Under the pieces are notes generated by a model. It had not been told where the DNA came from. It made no database searches and saw only the letters and a program-made list of their open reading frames with translations. From the NCBI GenBank assembly GCA_009777005.1, contig WRMT01000166.1:1-7013 (forward strand): 7,013 nucleotides of DNA, read 5' to 3'. Below, in pieces: positions 1 through 5,684 of this stretch. How positions within the stretch are numbered: the first letter of the stretch is position 1; each line of letters starts with the position of its first letter. The position numbers and the translations under genes are program-made. Source of the stretch: Methanobrevibacter sp. GTDB lineage: Archaea > Methanobacteriota > Methanobacteria > Methanobacteriales > Methanobacteriaceae.

Positions 1-64
1 TATTTCATAAGTATTAAATAAAAATTAAAAATTATTAAATATTACTATAATGCAATAAAATATT

Positions 65-322
65 ATGAAAGATGATTTAGAAGTTCAAAAAGAAATTCTT
101 TATTCTCTTTTTAGAACAAGACATATAGGAAAAAAGCATACTCCTCTTAATAATTTATGTAAAAAACTAGCAAAAATTCCTTGTAAACAAATAAGACATA
201 ACACCAACTCGCTTATAAAAAAATATTTAATACTTCTATATCCTACAGGGCATGGCATTGATATTAGATTAAACCCGAGAAAGATGAATGAGATTACAGA
301 GATTATCAAAGAAAAAAAATGA
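65..322 (+). CDS. Small archaeal winged-helix-like protein, 85 aa, function unknown
   Basis: A short basic protein with no membrane segment or signal peptide. Residues 8-20 (QKEILYSLFRTRH) look like a first helix. They are followed by IGKKHTPLNNL (21-31), a Lys-rich helix to about residue 53, and then LLYPTGHGIDIRLNP (57-71), which reads like the beta-wing of a winged helix. It ends in a charged helix. I recall small archaeal proteins with the same RHIGxKHT...PTGxG...LNP pattern, so it is probably a conserved archaeal DNA- or RNA-binding family, but I cannot name a target. The start follows an extremely AT-rich stretch with no convincing Shine-Dalgarno, so a leaderless or very short-leader transcript is possible. 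The next plus-strand gene is 251 bases away behind its own promoter, so the two are probably not cotranscribed. The antisense reading frame over this region is hydrophobic and looks like a shadow. Confidence 0.72.
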   Translation: MKDDLEVQKEILYSLFRTRHIGKKHTPLNNLCKKLAKIPCKQIRHNTNSLIKKYLILLYPTGHGIDIRLNPRKMNEITEIIKEKK

Positions 323-342
323 ATGAACTGTATAATACCTAG

Positions 343-354
343 TTCCATATGGAA
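343..354. repeat. 12-bp perfect palindrome downstream of the small HTH-like gene
   Basis: TTCCATATGGAA reads the same on both strands and lies 20 bases after the stop codon of the 85-aa protein. It could be a protein-binding site or a weak RNA stem. A T6 run follows at 391-396, but it is too far away to make a classical hairpin-plus-T terminator. No function is assigned. Confidence 0.35.
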
Positions 355-390
355 AAACAAGACCTAAAGAAATAGCTTCATTAAATTCTA

Positions 391-396
391 TTTTTT
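391..396 (+). terminator. Possible T-tract transcription end after the small HTH-like gene
   Basis: A run of six T on the plus strand, about 70 bases past the stop codon at 322. Archaeal RNA polymerase can terminate on oligo-T tracts without a stem. No strong hairpin precedes it. T runs are common in this AT-rich DNA, so support is weak. Confidence 0.25.
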
Positions 397-471
397 AATA
401 ATTAAATGAAAAAACCTTAAGTTGATAGCTTTACTTACTGAAACTATTTTTGAATTTTATCATATCTTAGA

Positions 472-487
472 AAGATTTATATATTAC
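472..487 (+). promoter_or_regulatory. Archaeal-type TATA/BRE promoter for the Bro-N/DinD-like gene
   Basis: The stretch AAGATTTATATATTAC matches the archaeal box A pattern: TTTATATA at 476-483 preceded by an A/G-rich BRE-like AAAG. Transcription would start about 25 bases downstream, near 503-508, giving a leader of about 65-70 bases before the ATG at 574. This is the clearest TATA-like element in the window. It sits in the 323-573 gap, which holds no gene. Confidence 0.5.
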
Positions 488-573
488 TATTTACATAATT
501 AGTATTACTTTTTGTATTAGGATGACAAATAATAATAATTTTTTTCATTTTAATTTATTATTTTCTGGGATTA

Positions 574-1410
574 ATGGATAAAATGTCAAATAAAAACACT
601 GTAAAATTATTTGAAAATAAGGAAATTCGAACAATATGGAATGAAACAGAAGAAGATTGGTACTTTTCTGTGATTGATATTATAAAAATTCTTAGTGAAA
701 GTAAAGATCCGTCTTCTTACTGGAGAAAGTTAAAACAGAGGTTAAAGGAAGAAGGTGATAAAACCGTGACAAATTGTCACAGGTTGAAACTAACAGCAGC
801 TGATGGTAAAAAGAGATTAACGGATGTGGCAAATACTAAACAGATTTTAAGGCTTGTTCAATCTGTTCCATCTCGAAATGCAGAGCCATTTAAAAGATGG
901 TTAGCTGAACTTGGTAAAGAACGTTTTGATGAAATAATTGATCCTGAAATAACAATTAATCGAGCTGTTAAAACATATCGTAGCAAAGGTTACTCTGAAA
1001 AGTGGATTACTCAGCGTTTAAAGTCTATTGAAATGAGAAAAGAGTTAACCGATGAATGGAAAAGATCTGGTGTTGAAGAAGGAATTGAATACTCTATATT
1101 AACAGATGAAATTACTAAAGCTTGGGCTGAAATGAATACTCAAGAATATAAAAAGTTTAAAAGCCTGAAAAAAGAGAGTCTTAGAGATAATATGTCTAAT
1201 CTGGAGTTAGTTCTTAATATGCTTGGTGAGGTGTCTACTACAGAAATTTCTAAAATTACAAATCCCGATGGTTTCGATGAAAGTAAAACAGTAGCTAAAC
1301 GAGGGGGTAGTGTAGCTAAAGATGCAAGAGATAGTTTTGAAAGAGAATCTGGAAAATCAGCTATCATTTCCCGAAATGCAAAAAAACCAGACCTATTGGA
1401 TAATGATTAA
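574..1410 (+). CDS. Bro-N domain / DinD-like antirepressor-family protein, 278 aa
   Basis: The N-terminal part (about residues 10-125) resembles the Bro-N domain of phage antirepressors and baculovirus BRO proteins: IRTIWNETEEDWYFSVIDII, then DPSSYWRKLKQRLKEEG (45-61), TNCHRLKL (66-73), RLTDVANT (81-88) and AEPFKRWLAELGKER (103-117). The C-terminal part carries GYSEKWITQRLKSIEMRKELT (about 139-159), KKESLRDNMSNLEL and a final GGSVAKDARDSFERESGK segment (244-261). Together these match the chromosomal DinD-like family found in many bacteria and methanogens. The length is typical and the frame is intact. Bro-N is a DNA-binding domain, and E. coli DinD is linked to DNA damage and inhibits RecA. 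Whether this protein does either is unknown. GGGA lies at 567-570, and ATG 574 and ATG 583 (Met4) are both possible starts. No phage structural, integrase or toxin gene is next to it. It is probably horizontally acquired. Domain identity is fairly sure; function is not. Confidence 0.85.
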   Translation: MDKMSNKNTVKLFENKEIRTIWNETEEDWYFSVIDIIKILSESKDPSSYWRKLKQRLKEEGDKTVTNCHRLKLTAADGKKRLTDVANTKQILRLVQSVPSRNAEPFKRWLAELGKERFDEIIDPEITINRAVKTYRSKGYSEKWITQRLKSIEMRKELTDEWKRSGVEEGIEYSILTDEITKAWAEMNTQEYKKFKSLKKESLRDNMSNLELVLNMLGEVSTTEISKITNPDGFDESKTVAKRGGSVAKDARDSFERESGKSAIISRNAKKPDLLDND

Positions 1411-1428
1411 ATTACATTAGAAATATTT

Positions 1429-1452
1429 AGGATATATTAAATATATAGTCCT
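1429..1452 (+). terminator. Hairpin just past the Bro-N/DinD-like gene
   Basis: AGGATATAT (1429-1437) pairs with ATATAGTCCT (1443-1452) around a 5-base loop, with one bulged G, beginning 18 bases after the stop codon at 1410. A short T run (GATTTTGG) follows within a few bases. It could end or stabilise the transcript. The tract is short for a strong intrinsic terminator, so this is a moderate guess. Confidence 0.4.
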
Positions 1453-1553
1453 CGATTTTGGGAAAATTGAAGGTGTTTGCATCGTGTTTATCATGTTAAA
1501 ATTCATCATTGGTTGTTAAATAACATTACAGATGGTATTATCTTCTTTAGTGA

Positions 1554-1580
1554 AAATTTTAAAAATTAAAATCAAAATAT
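1554..1580 (-). terminator. T-rich end region downstream of trpA
   Basis: Read on the minus strand, this stretch begins ATATTTTGATTTTAATTTTT and continues AAAATTT, about 80-105 bases past the trpA stop. Repeated T4-T5 runs without a stem are the usual look of archaeal intrinsic termination, and this is where transcription of the trp genes should end before the convergent Bro-N/DinD-like gene. The whole gap is AT-rich, so the exact end point is uncertain. Confidence 0.35.
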
Positions 1581-1636
1581 TCTTTAAAATCCTTAATATT
1601 TTCATGTATATTTTTAATATTTTCTAATACTATCAT
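1559..1636 (-). CDS. Possible 25-codon small ORF after trpA, doubtful
   Basis: An ATG at 1634-1636 opens a frame ending in TAA at 1559-1561. The predicted peptide MIVLENIKNIHENIKDFKEY continues FDFNF and looks like a charged amphipathic helix. It starts 22 bases after the trpA stop, and AGTGAT, resembling the GGTGAT core of an archaeal Shine-Dalgarno, lies 7 bases upstream of the ATG. It overlaps the T-rich stretch where the trp transcript probably ends, and an antisense hydrophobic frame covers the same bases. It may be chance in AT-rich DNA, a remnant of a larger gene, or a real small protein. Confidence 0.15.
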   Translation of the reverse strand: MIVLENIKNIHENIKDFKEYFDFNF

Positions 1637-1658
1637 ATTTAAATCACTAAATATAGTA

Positions 1659-2432
1659 TTAAATTCGTGTAGCTTCCTTCATAGTAGCTACATATTCTTT
1701 TATATAAGGTGTTGCATTATCCCCATATTTTTCAATGATTTTAACAATAGCACTTCCAACAATTACTCCATCAGCTACTTTAGCTATATTTTTTGATTGT
1801 TCAGGAGTGTTTATTCCAAAACCTACAGCTACTGGTACATTTGTAACTTTTCTAATTTCCCCAATTATATCTTCAAGGTCTGTTTTAATCTCGCTTCTAA
1901 TACCAGTTACACCCATTGATGAAACAAGATAAATAAAACCTTTTGACGTCTTAGCTATCATCTTAATTCTATCATCTGAAGTTGGGGCTATGAGAGATAT
2001 TAAATCTACATCATACTTAGCTGCAATAGCTACAACTTCTTCTTTTTCTTCATAGGGCAAATCAGGAATTATAATACCATTAACTCCTACTTCTTTGCAT
2101 TTTTTAAAGAATTTTTCATATCCATAATAGAAAACTGGATTTATATAAGTTAAAAAAGCTAAAGGAACATTTGATTTGCTGCGAACATCACGTACTAAGT
2201 CAAAAATATCATCGGTGTGGATTCCATGAGATAATGCTCTTGTATTAGCATTTTGAATAACAGGTCCTTCAGCTATAGGATCAGAAAATGGAATTCCTAT
2301 TTCAATAATATCTGCTCCTGCTTCCTCCATAGCTAATATGAATTCTATTGTTTTTTCTTTTGAAGGATCTCCAGCTGTTAAAAAAGCTATAAACGCTTTT
2401 CCATTAGAAAAAGCTTCAGTAATTTTACTCAA
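1659..2432 (-). CDS. trpA: Tryptophan synthase alpha subunit TrpA
   Basis: Splits indole-3-glycerol phosphate into indole and glyceraldehyde-3-phosphate and passes indole to TrpB; cytosolic TIM barrel. Visible motifs are FLTAGDPS (18-25), EIGIPFSDPIAEGPVIQNAN (44-63) with catalytic Glu44, IIPDLPYEE (121-129), SSMGVTG (171-177, the flexible active-site loop), GFGIN (204-208) and GSAIVKI (226-232), plus the usual ending KEATRI. At 257 aa it is slightly shorter than the enteric protein, through a short N terminus. The residue aligned with catalytic Asp60 of the enteric enzyme is Glu55, a conservative but notable change. The start is TTG, directly after the trpB stop. GGGGGA at the trpB end, eight bases upstream, serves as Shine-Dalgarno and supports this start. 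There is no Trp residue. It is the last gene of the trp run. Sequence style resembles Firmicutes TrpA, so ancient transfer is possible. Confidence 0.96.
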   Translation of the reverse strand: MSKITEAFSNGKAFIAFLTAGDPSKEKTIEFILAMEEAGADIIEIGIPFSDPIAEGPVIQNANTRALSHGIHTDDIFDLVRDVRSKSNVPLAFLTYINPVFYYGYEKFFKKCKEVGVNGIIIPDLPYEEKEEVVAIAAKYDVDLISLIAPTSDDRIKMIAKTSKGFIYLVSSMGVTGIRSEIKTDLEDIIGEIRKVTNVPVAVGFGINTPEQSKNIAKVADGVIVGSAIVKIIEKYGDNATPYIKEYVATMKEATRI

Positions 2433-3695
2433 TTATATTCCCCCATCATAGCTATTATCAGTATTAGCATTAGTATTATTACTGTTATTATTAGTATTAT
2501 AATTATTACTGTTGTTATTAGATTTAGCTAATTTATATTTTTGAATAGACTCTGCATCTTTATCTCCCCGCCCAGAAAGACAAACTACAATAATATCCTC
2601 TTTATCCATGGTTTTAGCCATTTTCATAGCTTGAGCTATAGCATGAGCACTTTCAATTGCACATATGATTCCTTCTTGCTTAGCTAAATATTCAAACCCT
2701 TCCACTGCTTCGCGGTCAGTAATTGGAACATATTCTGCTCTTTTCATGTCATGTAAATAAGCATGTTCTGGACCTATACCTGGATAATCTAAACCTGCAG
2801 AAATTGAATAAACTGGAGCAATTTGACCATAATTACCTTGACAAAAGTAAGATTTCATTCCATGGAATATTCCAACTTCACCTTTTGTCAGTGATGCTGC
2901 ATGATACTCAGTATCGATTCCTTCTCCACCAGCTTCACAACCAACCAATTTAACCTCCATATCATCAATAAAATTATAAAATGAGCCAATAGCATTGCTT
3001 CCTCCGCCAACACATGCCACAACTGCATTTGGCAATCTTCCTTCAATTTCAAATAGCTGACCCTTTATTTCCTCACTAATAACACTTTGAAAATCTCTAA
3101 CAATCATTGGAAATGGATGTGGACCCATTACAGAACCTAATACATAGTGTGTGTCATGAACTCTTGTTGTCCATTCCCTCATGGTTTCATTAACTGCATC
3201 TTTTAAGGTTTTTGTTCCACTATATACTGGATTCACTTTAGCTCCTAATAATTCCATACGATAAACATTAAGTGCTTGACGTTTTGTATCTTCTTCACCC
3301 ATGAATATTTCACATTCCATTCCTAAAAATGCTGCTGCAGTAGCTGTAGCTACACCATGTTGACCTGCTCCTGTTTCAGCTATTACCCTTGTTTTTCCCA
3401 TTTTTTTTGCAAGAAGAACTTGACCAAGAACATTGTTGATTTTATGAGATCCTGTATGGTTAAGATCTTCACGTTTTAAATATATTTTAGCTCCGCCTAA
3501 ATCTTCAGTCATTCTTCCAGCATAATAAAGAAGAGAAGGACGTCCTGCATAAACATTCAGTAAAGTTTGTAGCTTTTTTTTAAATTCAAAGTCATTTTTA
3601 TAAAAATTATGTTGTTTTTCTAAATTTAAAAGTTCATTCATTAGTGTCTCAGGAATGTATTGTCCACCATACATCCCATATCTCCCTTTATTCAT
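2433..3695 (-). CDS. trpB: Tryptophan synthase beta subunit TrpB, with Asn-rich C-terminal tail
   Basis: PLP enzyme that joins indole and serine to make tryptophan, in complex with TrpA. This is the standard TrpB1 type: YGGQYIPETLMNEL (9-22), GRPSLLYYA (51-59), REDLNHTGSHKINN (75-88) with Schiff-base Lys85, AETGAGQHGVATA (106-118) with catalytic Glu107, GSVMGPHPFP (187-196), GGGSNAIG (230-237) for PLP phosphate, GLDYPGIGPEHA (301-312) and LSGRGDKD (373-380) with the PLP-nitrogen Ser374. The core ends near residue 390. It is followed by a tail of about 30 residues rich in Asn, Ser and Thr, making 420 aa against the usual 390-400. The ATG start is preceded by two AAGGAGA motifs. The last codons (DGGI) supply the ribosome site for trpA. 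The gene abuts trpA with no gap, so the subunits are cotranscribed and probably translationally coupled. It lies 122 bases after trpF. Confidence 0.97.
   Translation of the reverse strand: MNKGRYGMYGGQYIPETLMNELLNLEKQHNFYKNDFEFKKKLQTLLNVYAGRPSLLYYAGRMTEDLGGAKIYLKREDLNHTGSHKINNVLGQVLLAKKMGKTRVIAETGAGQHGVATATAAAFLGMECEIFMGEEDTKRQALNVYRMELLGAKVNPVYSGTKTLKDAVNETMREWTTRVHDTHYVLGSVMGPHPFPMIVRDFQSVISEEIKGQLFEIEGRLPNAVVACVGGGSNAIGSFYNFIDDMEVKLVGCEAGGEGIDTEYHAASLTKGEVGIFHGMKSYFCQGNYGQIAPVYSISAGLDYPGIGPEHAYLHDMKRAEYVPITDREAVEGFEYLAKQEGIICAIESAHAIAQAMKMAKTMDKEDIIVVCLSGRGDKDAESIQKYKLAKSNNNSNNYNTNNNSNNTNANTDNSYDGGI
2451..2522 (-). repeat. Low-complexity Asn-rich coding stretch at the trpB 3' end
   Basis: Codons 392-415 of trpB are nearly all AAT/AAC with a few Ser, Thr, Ala, Tyr and Asp codons. 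On the plus strand this appears as repeated ATT/GTT/ACT triplets. It looks like trinucleotide repeat growth at the 3' end of the gene, past the conserved TrpB core. The stretch ends just before the GGGGGA ribosome site for trpA. Confidence 0.8.
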
Positions 3696-3705
3696 TAGCT
3701 ATATT

Positions 3706-3722
3706 CTCCTTATTTTCTCCTT
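3706..3722 (-). promoter_or_regulatory. Two tandem Shine-Dalgarno motifs before trpB
   Basis: On the minus strand ATAAGGAGAA occurs twice, 11 bases apart. The nearer AAGGAG ends 10 bases before the trpB ATG. Both are strong matches to an AGGAGG-type site, and the nearer one fits the start chosen at 3695. The farther copy may be a duplication without function. Confidence 0.65.
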
Positions 3723-3753
3723 ATTTAAGTTATATTTTTAATTTTTTATTTTA

Positions 3754-3797
3754 ATCTATTTAAATGATTTATACCTAACATTCAGAATTTAATAGAT
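3754..3797. repeat. Inverted repeat in the trpF-trpB gap with a GGT motif in its loop
   Basis: ATCTATTTAAAT (3754-3765) is the reverse complement of ATTTAATAGAT (3787-3797) apart from one extra base. The 21-base loop holds, on the minus strand, TTAGGTATAAATC, one of the GGT-centred motifs seen upstream of several trp genes. It could be an operator or an RNA stem-loop between trpF and trpB. No T tract follows, so a terminator is unlikely. Confidence 0.35.
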
Positions 3798-3817
3798 GTG
3801 AAACACTCAAATTTAAA

Positions 3818-4435
3818 TTATCTCATTTGCTCCATTATTTTAGCTATTTTCTTAGAGCTTTTAAAACCATTTTCTTCTGCTCCAGAACTTAAATCTATTC
3901 CAAAAGGATTGAATTTCACAACTTCATCAATATTTTCACTATTAATCCCACCAGCTATGAAAAATGGTTTTTTAATATCTCCTATTAACTCCCAGTTGAA
4001 AGTCTTTCCAGATCCCTTTCCACTATCAAGAAGTATATAGTCAGCTAGTGAATTTTCCCATCTTTTAATATCATCCTTATTTTTAACCAAAATAGCTTTA
4101 ATAATTTTGATATTTTCATCAAATTCTTTTAAATTAGCTATGTATCCTTCATCCTCACTACCATGAAGTTGTAAAATATCAATTACTTTATTCTCAATAA
4201 GATAATGTATATCTTGAATTTTTGCATCTACAAAAACTCCAACAACTAAAATATCATCATTAAGATTTTTTTTAAGTTCAATAGCTTGGTTAAAATCAAT
4301 TCTACGTTTACTTTCTGCAAAAACAAAACCAATAAAATCTGGTTTATATCTATTAACAATAGCTATATCTTCTTTCCTTCTTAATCCACAAATTTTTATT
4401 TTAATGTCTGATGTGTTCTTTTTCATTTTACTCAA
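3818..4435 (-). CDS. trpF: Phosphoribosylanthranilate isomerase TrpF
   Basis: Isomerises N-(5-phosphoribosyl)anthranilate to the carboxyphenylamino-deoxyribulose phosphate that TrpC uses; a cytosolic TIM barrel of about 205 aa, the normal length. Signatures are IKICGL (13-18) with catalytic Cys16, IGFVFAESKRRI (35-46), VGVFVD (65-70), ILQLHGSED (87-95), LLDSGKGSGKTFNW (135-148) with general-acid Asp137, FFIAGGINSENI (158-169) and GIDLSSGAEENGFK (179-192). It contains two of only three Trp residues in the five trp enzymes. The start is uncertain. TTG at 4433-4435 gives 205 aa and shares TTGAGTAAAAT with the trpA start, while ATG at 4424-4426 gives 202 aa; neither has a clear Shine-Dalgarno. 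It lies 106 bases after trpC and 122 before trpB, so it is in the run but not tightly packed. A TATA-like TTATAAAT (4479-4486, minus) and a GGT motif lie upstream. Confidence 0.95.
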   Translation of the reverse strand: MSKMKKNTSDIKIKICGLRRKEDIAIVNRYKPDFIGFVFAESKRRIDFNQAIELKKNLNDDILVVGVFVDAKIQDIHYLIENKVIDILQLHGSEDEGYIANLKEFDENIKIIKAILVKNKDDIKRWENSLADYILLDSGKGSGKTFNWELIGDIKKPFFIAGGINSENIDEVVKFNPFGIDLSSGAEENGFKSSKKIAKIMEQMR

Positions 4436-4462
4436 AAAGATTATAATTTGATTTTATTCTTC

Positions 4463-4486
4463 AGTTATTGACCAAAAGATTTATAA
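4463..4486 (-). promoter_or_regulatory. Possible trpF promoter with an adjoining GGT motif
   Basis: On the minus strand TTATAAAT (4486-4479) looks like a TATA box. GGTCAATAACT (4473-4463) follows five bases later, between the TATA box and the likely transcription start near 4455-4460. A factor bound there could block initiation. The TATA match is plausible but weak in such AT-rich DNA, and the motif function is inference. Confidence 0.3.
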
Positions 4487-4541
4487 TAACTTTAATCCTA
4501 ATTTTGGAATAATTTGAAAACTTTAAAGAAATTCTTTTTCT

Positions 4542-5360
4542 CTATATTAAAGACCTTAAATTGTCAATAGCTAATTTTTTATCATTGCTTTTCATTAATG
4601 ATTCACCAATTAAAACAGCGTCAACATTATTACTTTTAAGATTTTTTATATCATTAGCTGATTTTATACCACTTTCTGATACAAAGACCATATCATTTGG
4701 AACATGTTTTCTTAAACTTATGCTTGTATTAATATCTACTTCAAAATTTTTGAGATTTCTATTGTTTACACCAATAATTTTTGCTCCAGCATCAATAGCT
4801 ACTTTTATTTCCCTCTCTGTATGAACTTCAACTAAGGGATACATATTCAATTTGTAAGACAAATCAATGTAATTTTTTAAGTCATTTTTATTAAGAATTG
4901 AGGTTATAAGCAATATTGCAGAAGCACCTAATATTTTCGATTCATAAATCATATATTCATCTATTATAAAGTCTTTTCGAAGTAAAGGAAGATTTACATT
5001 TTTTGCAATATCTAGAAGATAATTATCATTACCTTTAAAAAAATATGGTTCTGTTAAAACTGAAATAGCTGATGAACCTATTTTTTCATATTCTTTAGCT
5101 ATTTTTACATGATCAAAGTCTTTACATATTAATCCTTTTGATGGTGAAGCTCTTTTTACTTCACAAATAAAAGACATATCCTCAGATTTTAAATTTTCTT
5201 CAAAAGAATTTTTTTTAGACTTAGTATTAATATTATTATTTTTATACTTCTCATCATCATGATAAATTGAATCATCAGAAACTAAATCCTCAATAGCTAT
5301 TTTTTTTTTCTTATTTTCCACTCTTTTTTCTGTACATTTAACAATTTTATCCAAAATCAT
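4542..5360 (-). CDS. trpC: Indole-3-glycerol phosphate synthase TrpC
   Basis: Closes the indole ring, making indole-3-glycerol phosphate with loss of CO2 and water; a cytosolic TIM barrel. Expected motifs are present: ICEVKRASPSKG (65-76) with the active-site Glu67 and Lys69, SVLTEPYFFKG (100-110), LPLLRKDFIIDEYMIYE (124-140) with catalytic Lys129, LVEVH (176-180) with Glu178, IGVNNRNLKNFEVD (196-209), VSESGI (227-232) with Glu229-Ser230, and VLIGESLM (249-256). The 272-aa length is a little long because residues 28-50 form a polar Asp/Lys/Asn-rich stretch between the N-terminal helix and the barrel. The ATG start gives the normal family opening MILDKIV; the upstream Shine-Dalgarno is poor. 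There are no Trp residues. It is separated from trpD by 324 non-coding bases, so a separate promoter is likely, and from trpF by 106. Confidence 0.96.
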   Translation of the reverse strand: MILDKIVKCTEKRVENKKKKIAIEDLVSDDSIYHDDEKYKNNNINTKSKKNSFEENLKSEDMSFICEVKRASPSKGLICKDFDHVKIAKEYEKIGSSAISVLTEPYFFKGNDNYLLDIAKNVNLPLLRKDFIIDEYMIYESKILGASAILLITSILNKNDLKNYIDLSYKLNMYPLVEVHTEREIKVAIDAGAKIIGVNNRNLKNFEVDINTSISLRKHVPNDMVFVSESGIKSANDIKNLKSNNVDAVLIGESLMKSNDKKLAIDNLRSLI

Positions 5361-5437
5361 GTTTACAATCTCTGTTACCCCATGGAAATGATTATTTTAA
5401 TTTTTAATCCCTATAATCTAATTATAATAATAATTTT

Positions 5438-5463
5438 ATATTTAAAAATTAAATCAATTTAAA
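5438..5463. repeat. Imperfect direct repeat, copy 1 (trpC-proximal)
   Basis: A 26-base stretch beginning ATATTTAAAAAT and ending AATCAATTTAAA matches copy 2 at 5635-5660 at 24 of 26 positions. TAATCCC lies upstream of both copies, 26 bases further away here. The pair may be remnants of a local duplication or binding sites. AT-rich composition raises chance matches. Confidence 0.45.
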
Positions 5464-5634
5464 TCAAAAAATTATTATACATTAATTACTATTTATAATA
5501 AATAAATTTTTATAATTAATTTTAAAAATCTATTAAAATAGTTTTGGAAAAAAAGTTTGTAATTAATGATTTTAATAAATTTTATTTAATTTAAAAATGT
5601 GATTTAAATATTGTTTAATTAATTTATTAATCCC

Positions 5635-5660
5635 ATATTTAAAAATATAATCAATTTAAA
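5635..5660. repeat. Imperfect direct repeat, copy 2 (trpD-proximal)
   Basis: Partner of 5438-5463, same orientation, starting 197 bases later. The two differ only at the 13th and 14th bases. TAATCCC directly precedes this copy. Confidence 0.45.
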
Positions 5661-5671
5661 CTACTAAATTT

Positions 5672-5679
5672 ATGACCTA
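5672..5679 (-). promoter_or_regulatory. TAGGTCAT motif between trpD and trpC
   Basis: Reads TTTAGGTCATAAATTTAG on the minus strand, just past the trpD stop. The core TAGGTCAT is identical to the distal operator candidate upstream of trpD, and the flanking bases out to TAATATT also resemble that site. It may be a regulator half-site for trpC, but it lies about 310 bases from the trpC start. Confidence 0.28.
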
Positions 5680-5684
5680 AATAG

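Larger units (their letters stand above)
5361..5684. other. 324-base non-coding gap between trpD and trpC
   Basis: No credible reading frame on either strand. The stretch is extremely AT-rich. Contents that can be pointed to are an imperfect 26-base direct repeat (5438-5463 and 5635-5660), a minus-strand T7 tract opposite 5548-5554 that could end trpD transcripts, several TATA-like runs on the minus strand (for example opposite 5438-5450 and 5490-5502), and a TAGGTCAT motif (opposite 5672-5679) just after the trpD stop. Near trpC, GGGGTAAC (opposite 5375-5382) is the only G-rich patch. The size suggests that trpC has its own promoter, but none can be chosen with certainty. Confidence 0.6.

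Noticed and set aside
100..360. 86-aa hydrophobic frame on the minus strand
   Set aside because: It is antisense to the 85-aa HTH-like gene. Its hydrophobic content comes from reading A-rich Lys codons backwards as Phe-rich codons.
1532..1627. Plus-strand frame for a 31-residue hydrophobic peptide after the Bro-N/DinD-like gene
   Set aside because: Very low complexity (Ile, Phe, Lys only), no ribosome site, and it overlaps the T-rich end region of the trp run. It looks like AT-rich chance sequence.
3754..3797. Terminator between trpF and trpB
   Set aside because: The inverted repeat has a 21-base loop and is followed by A-rich rather than T-rich sequence on the transcribed strand, so it does not look like a transcription end.
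5331..5336. TGTACA, the TrpY TRP-box word of Methanothermobacter
   Set aside because: It lies inside the trpC coding sequence, about 25 bases past the start, as a single copy spanning a Cys-Thr codon pair, and no copy occurs in the gaps between trp genes. Most likely chance.
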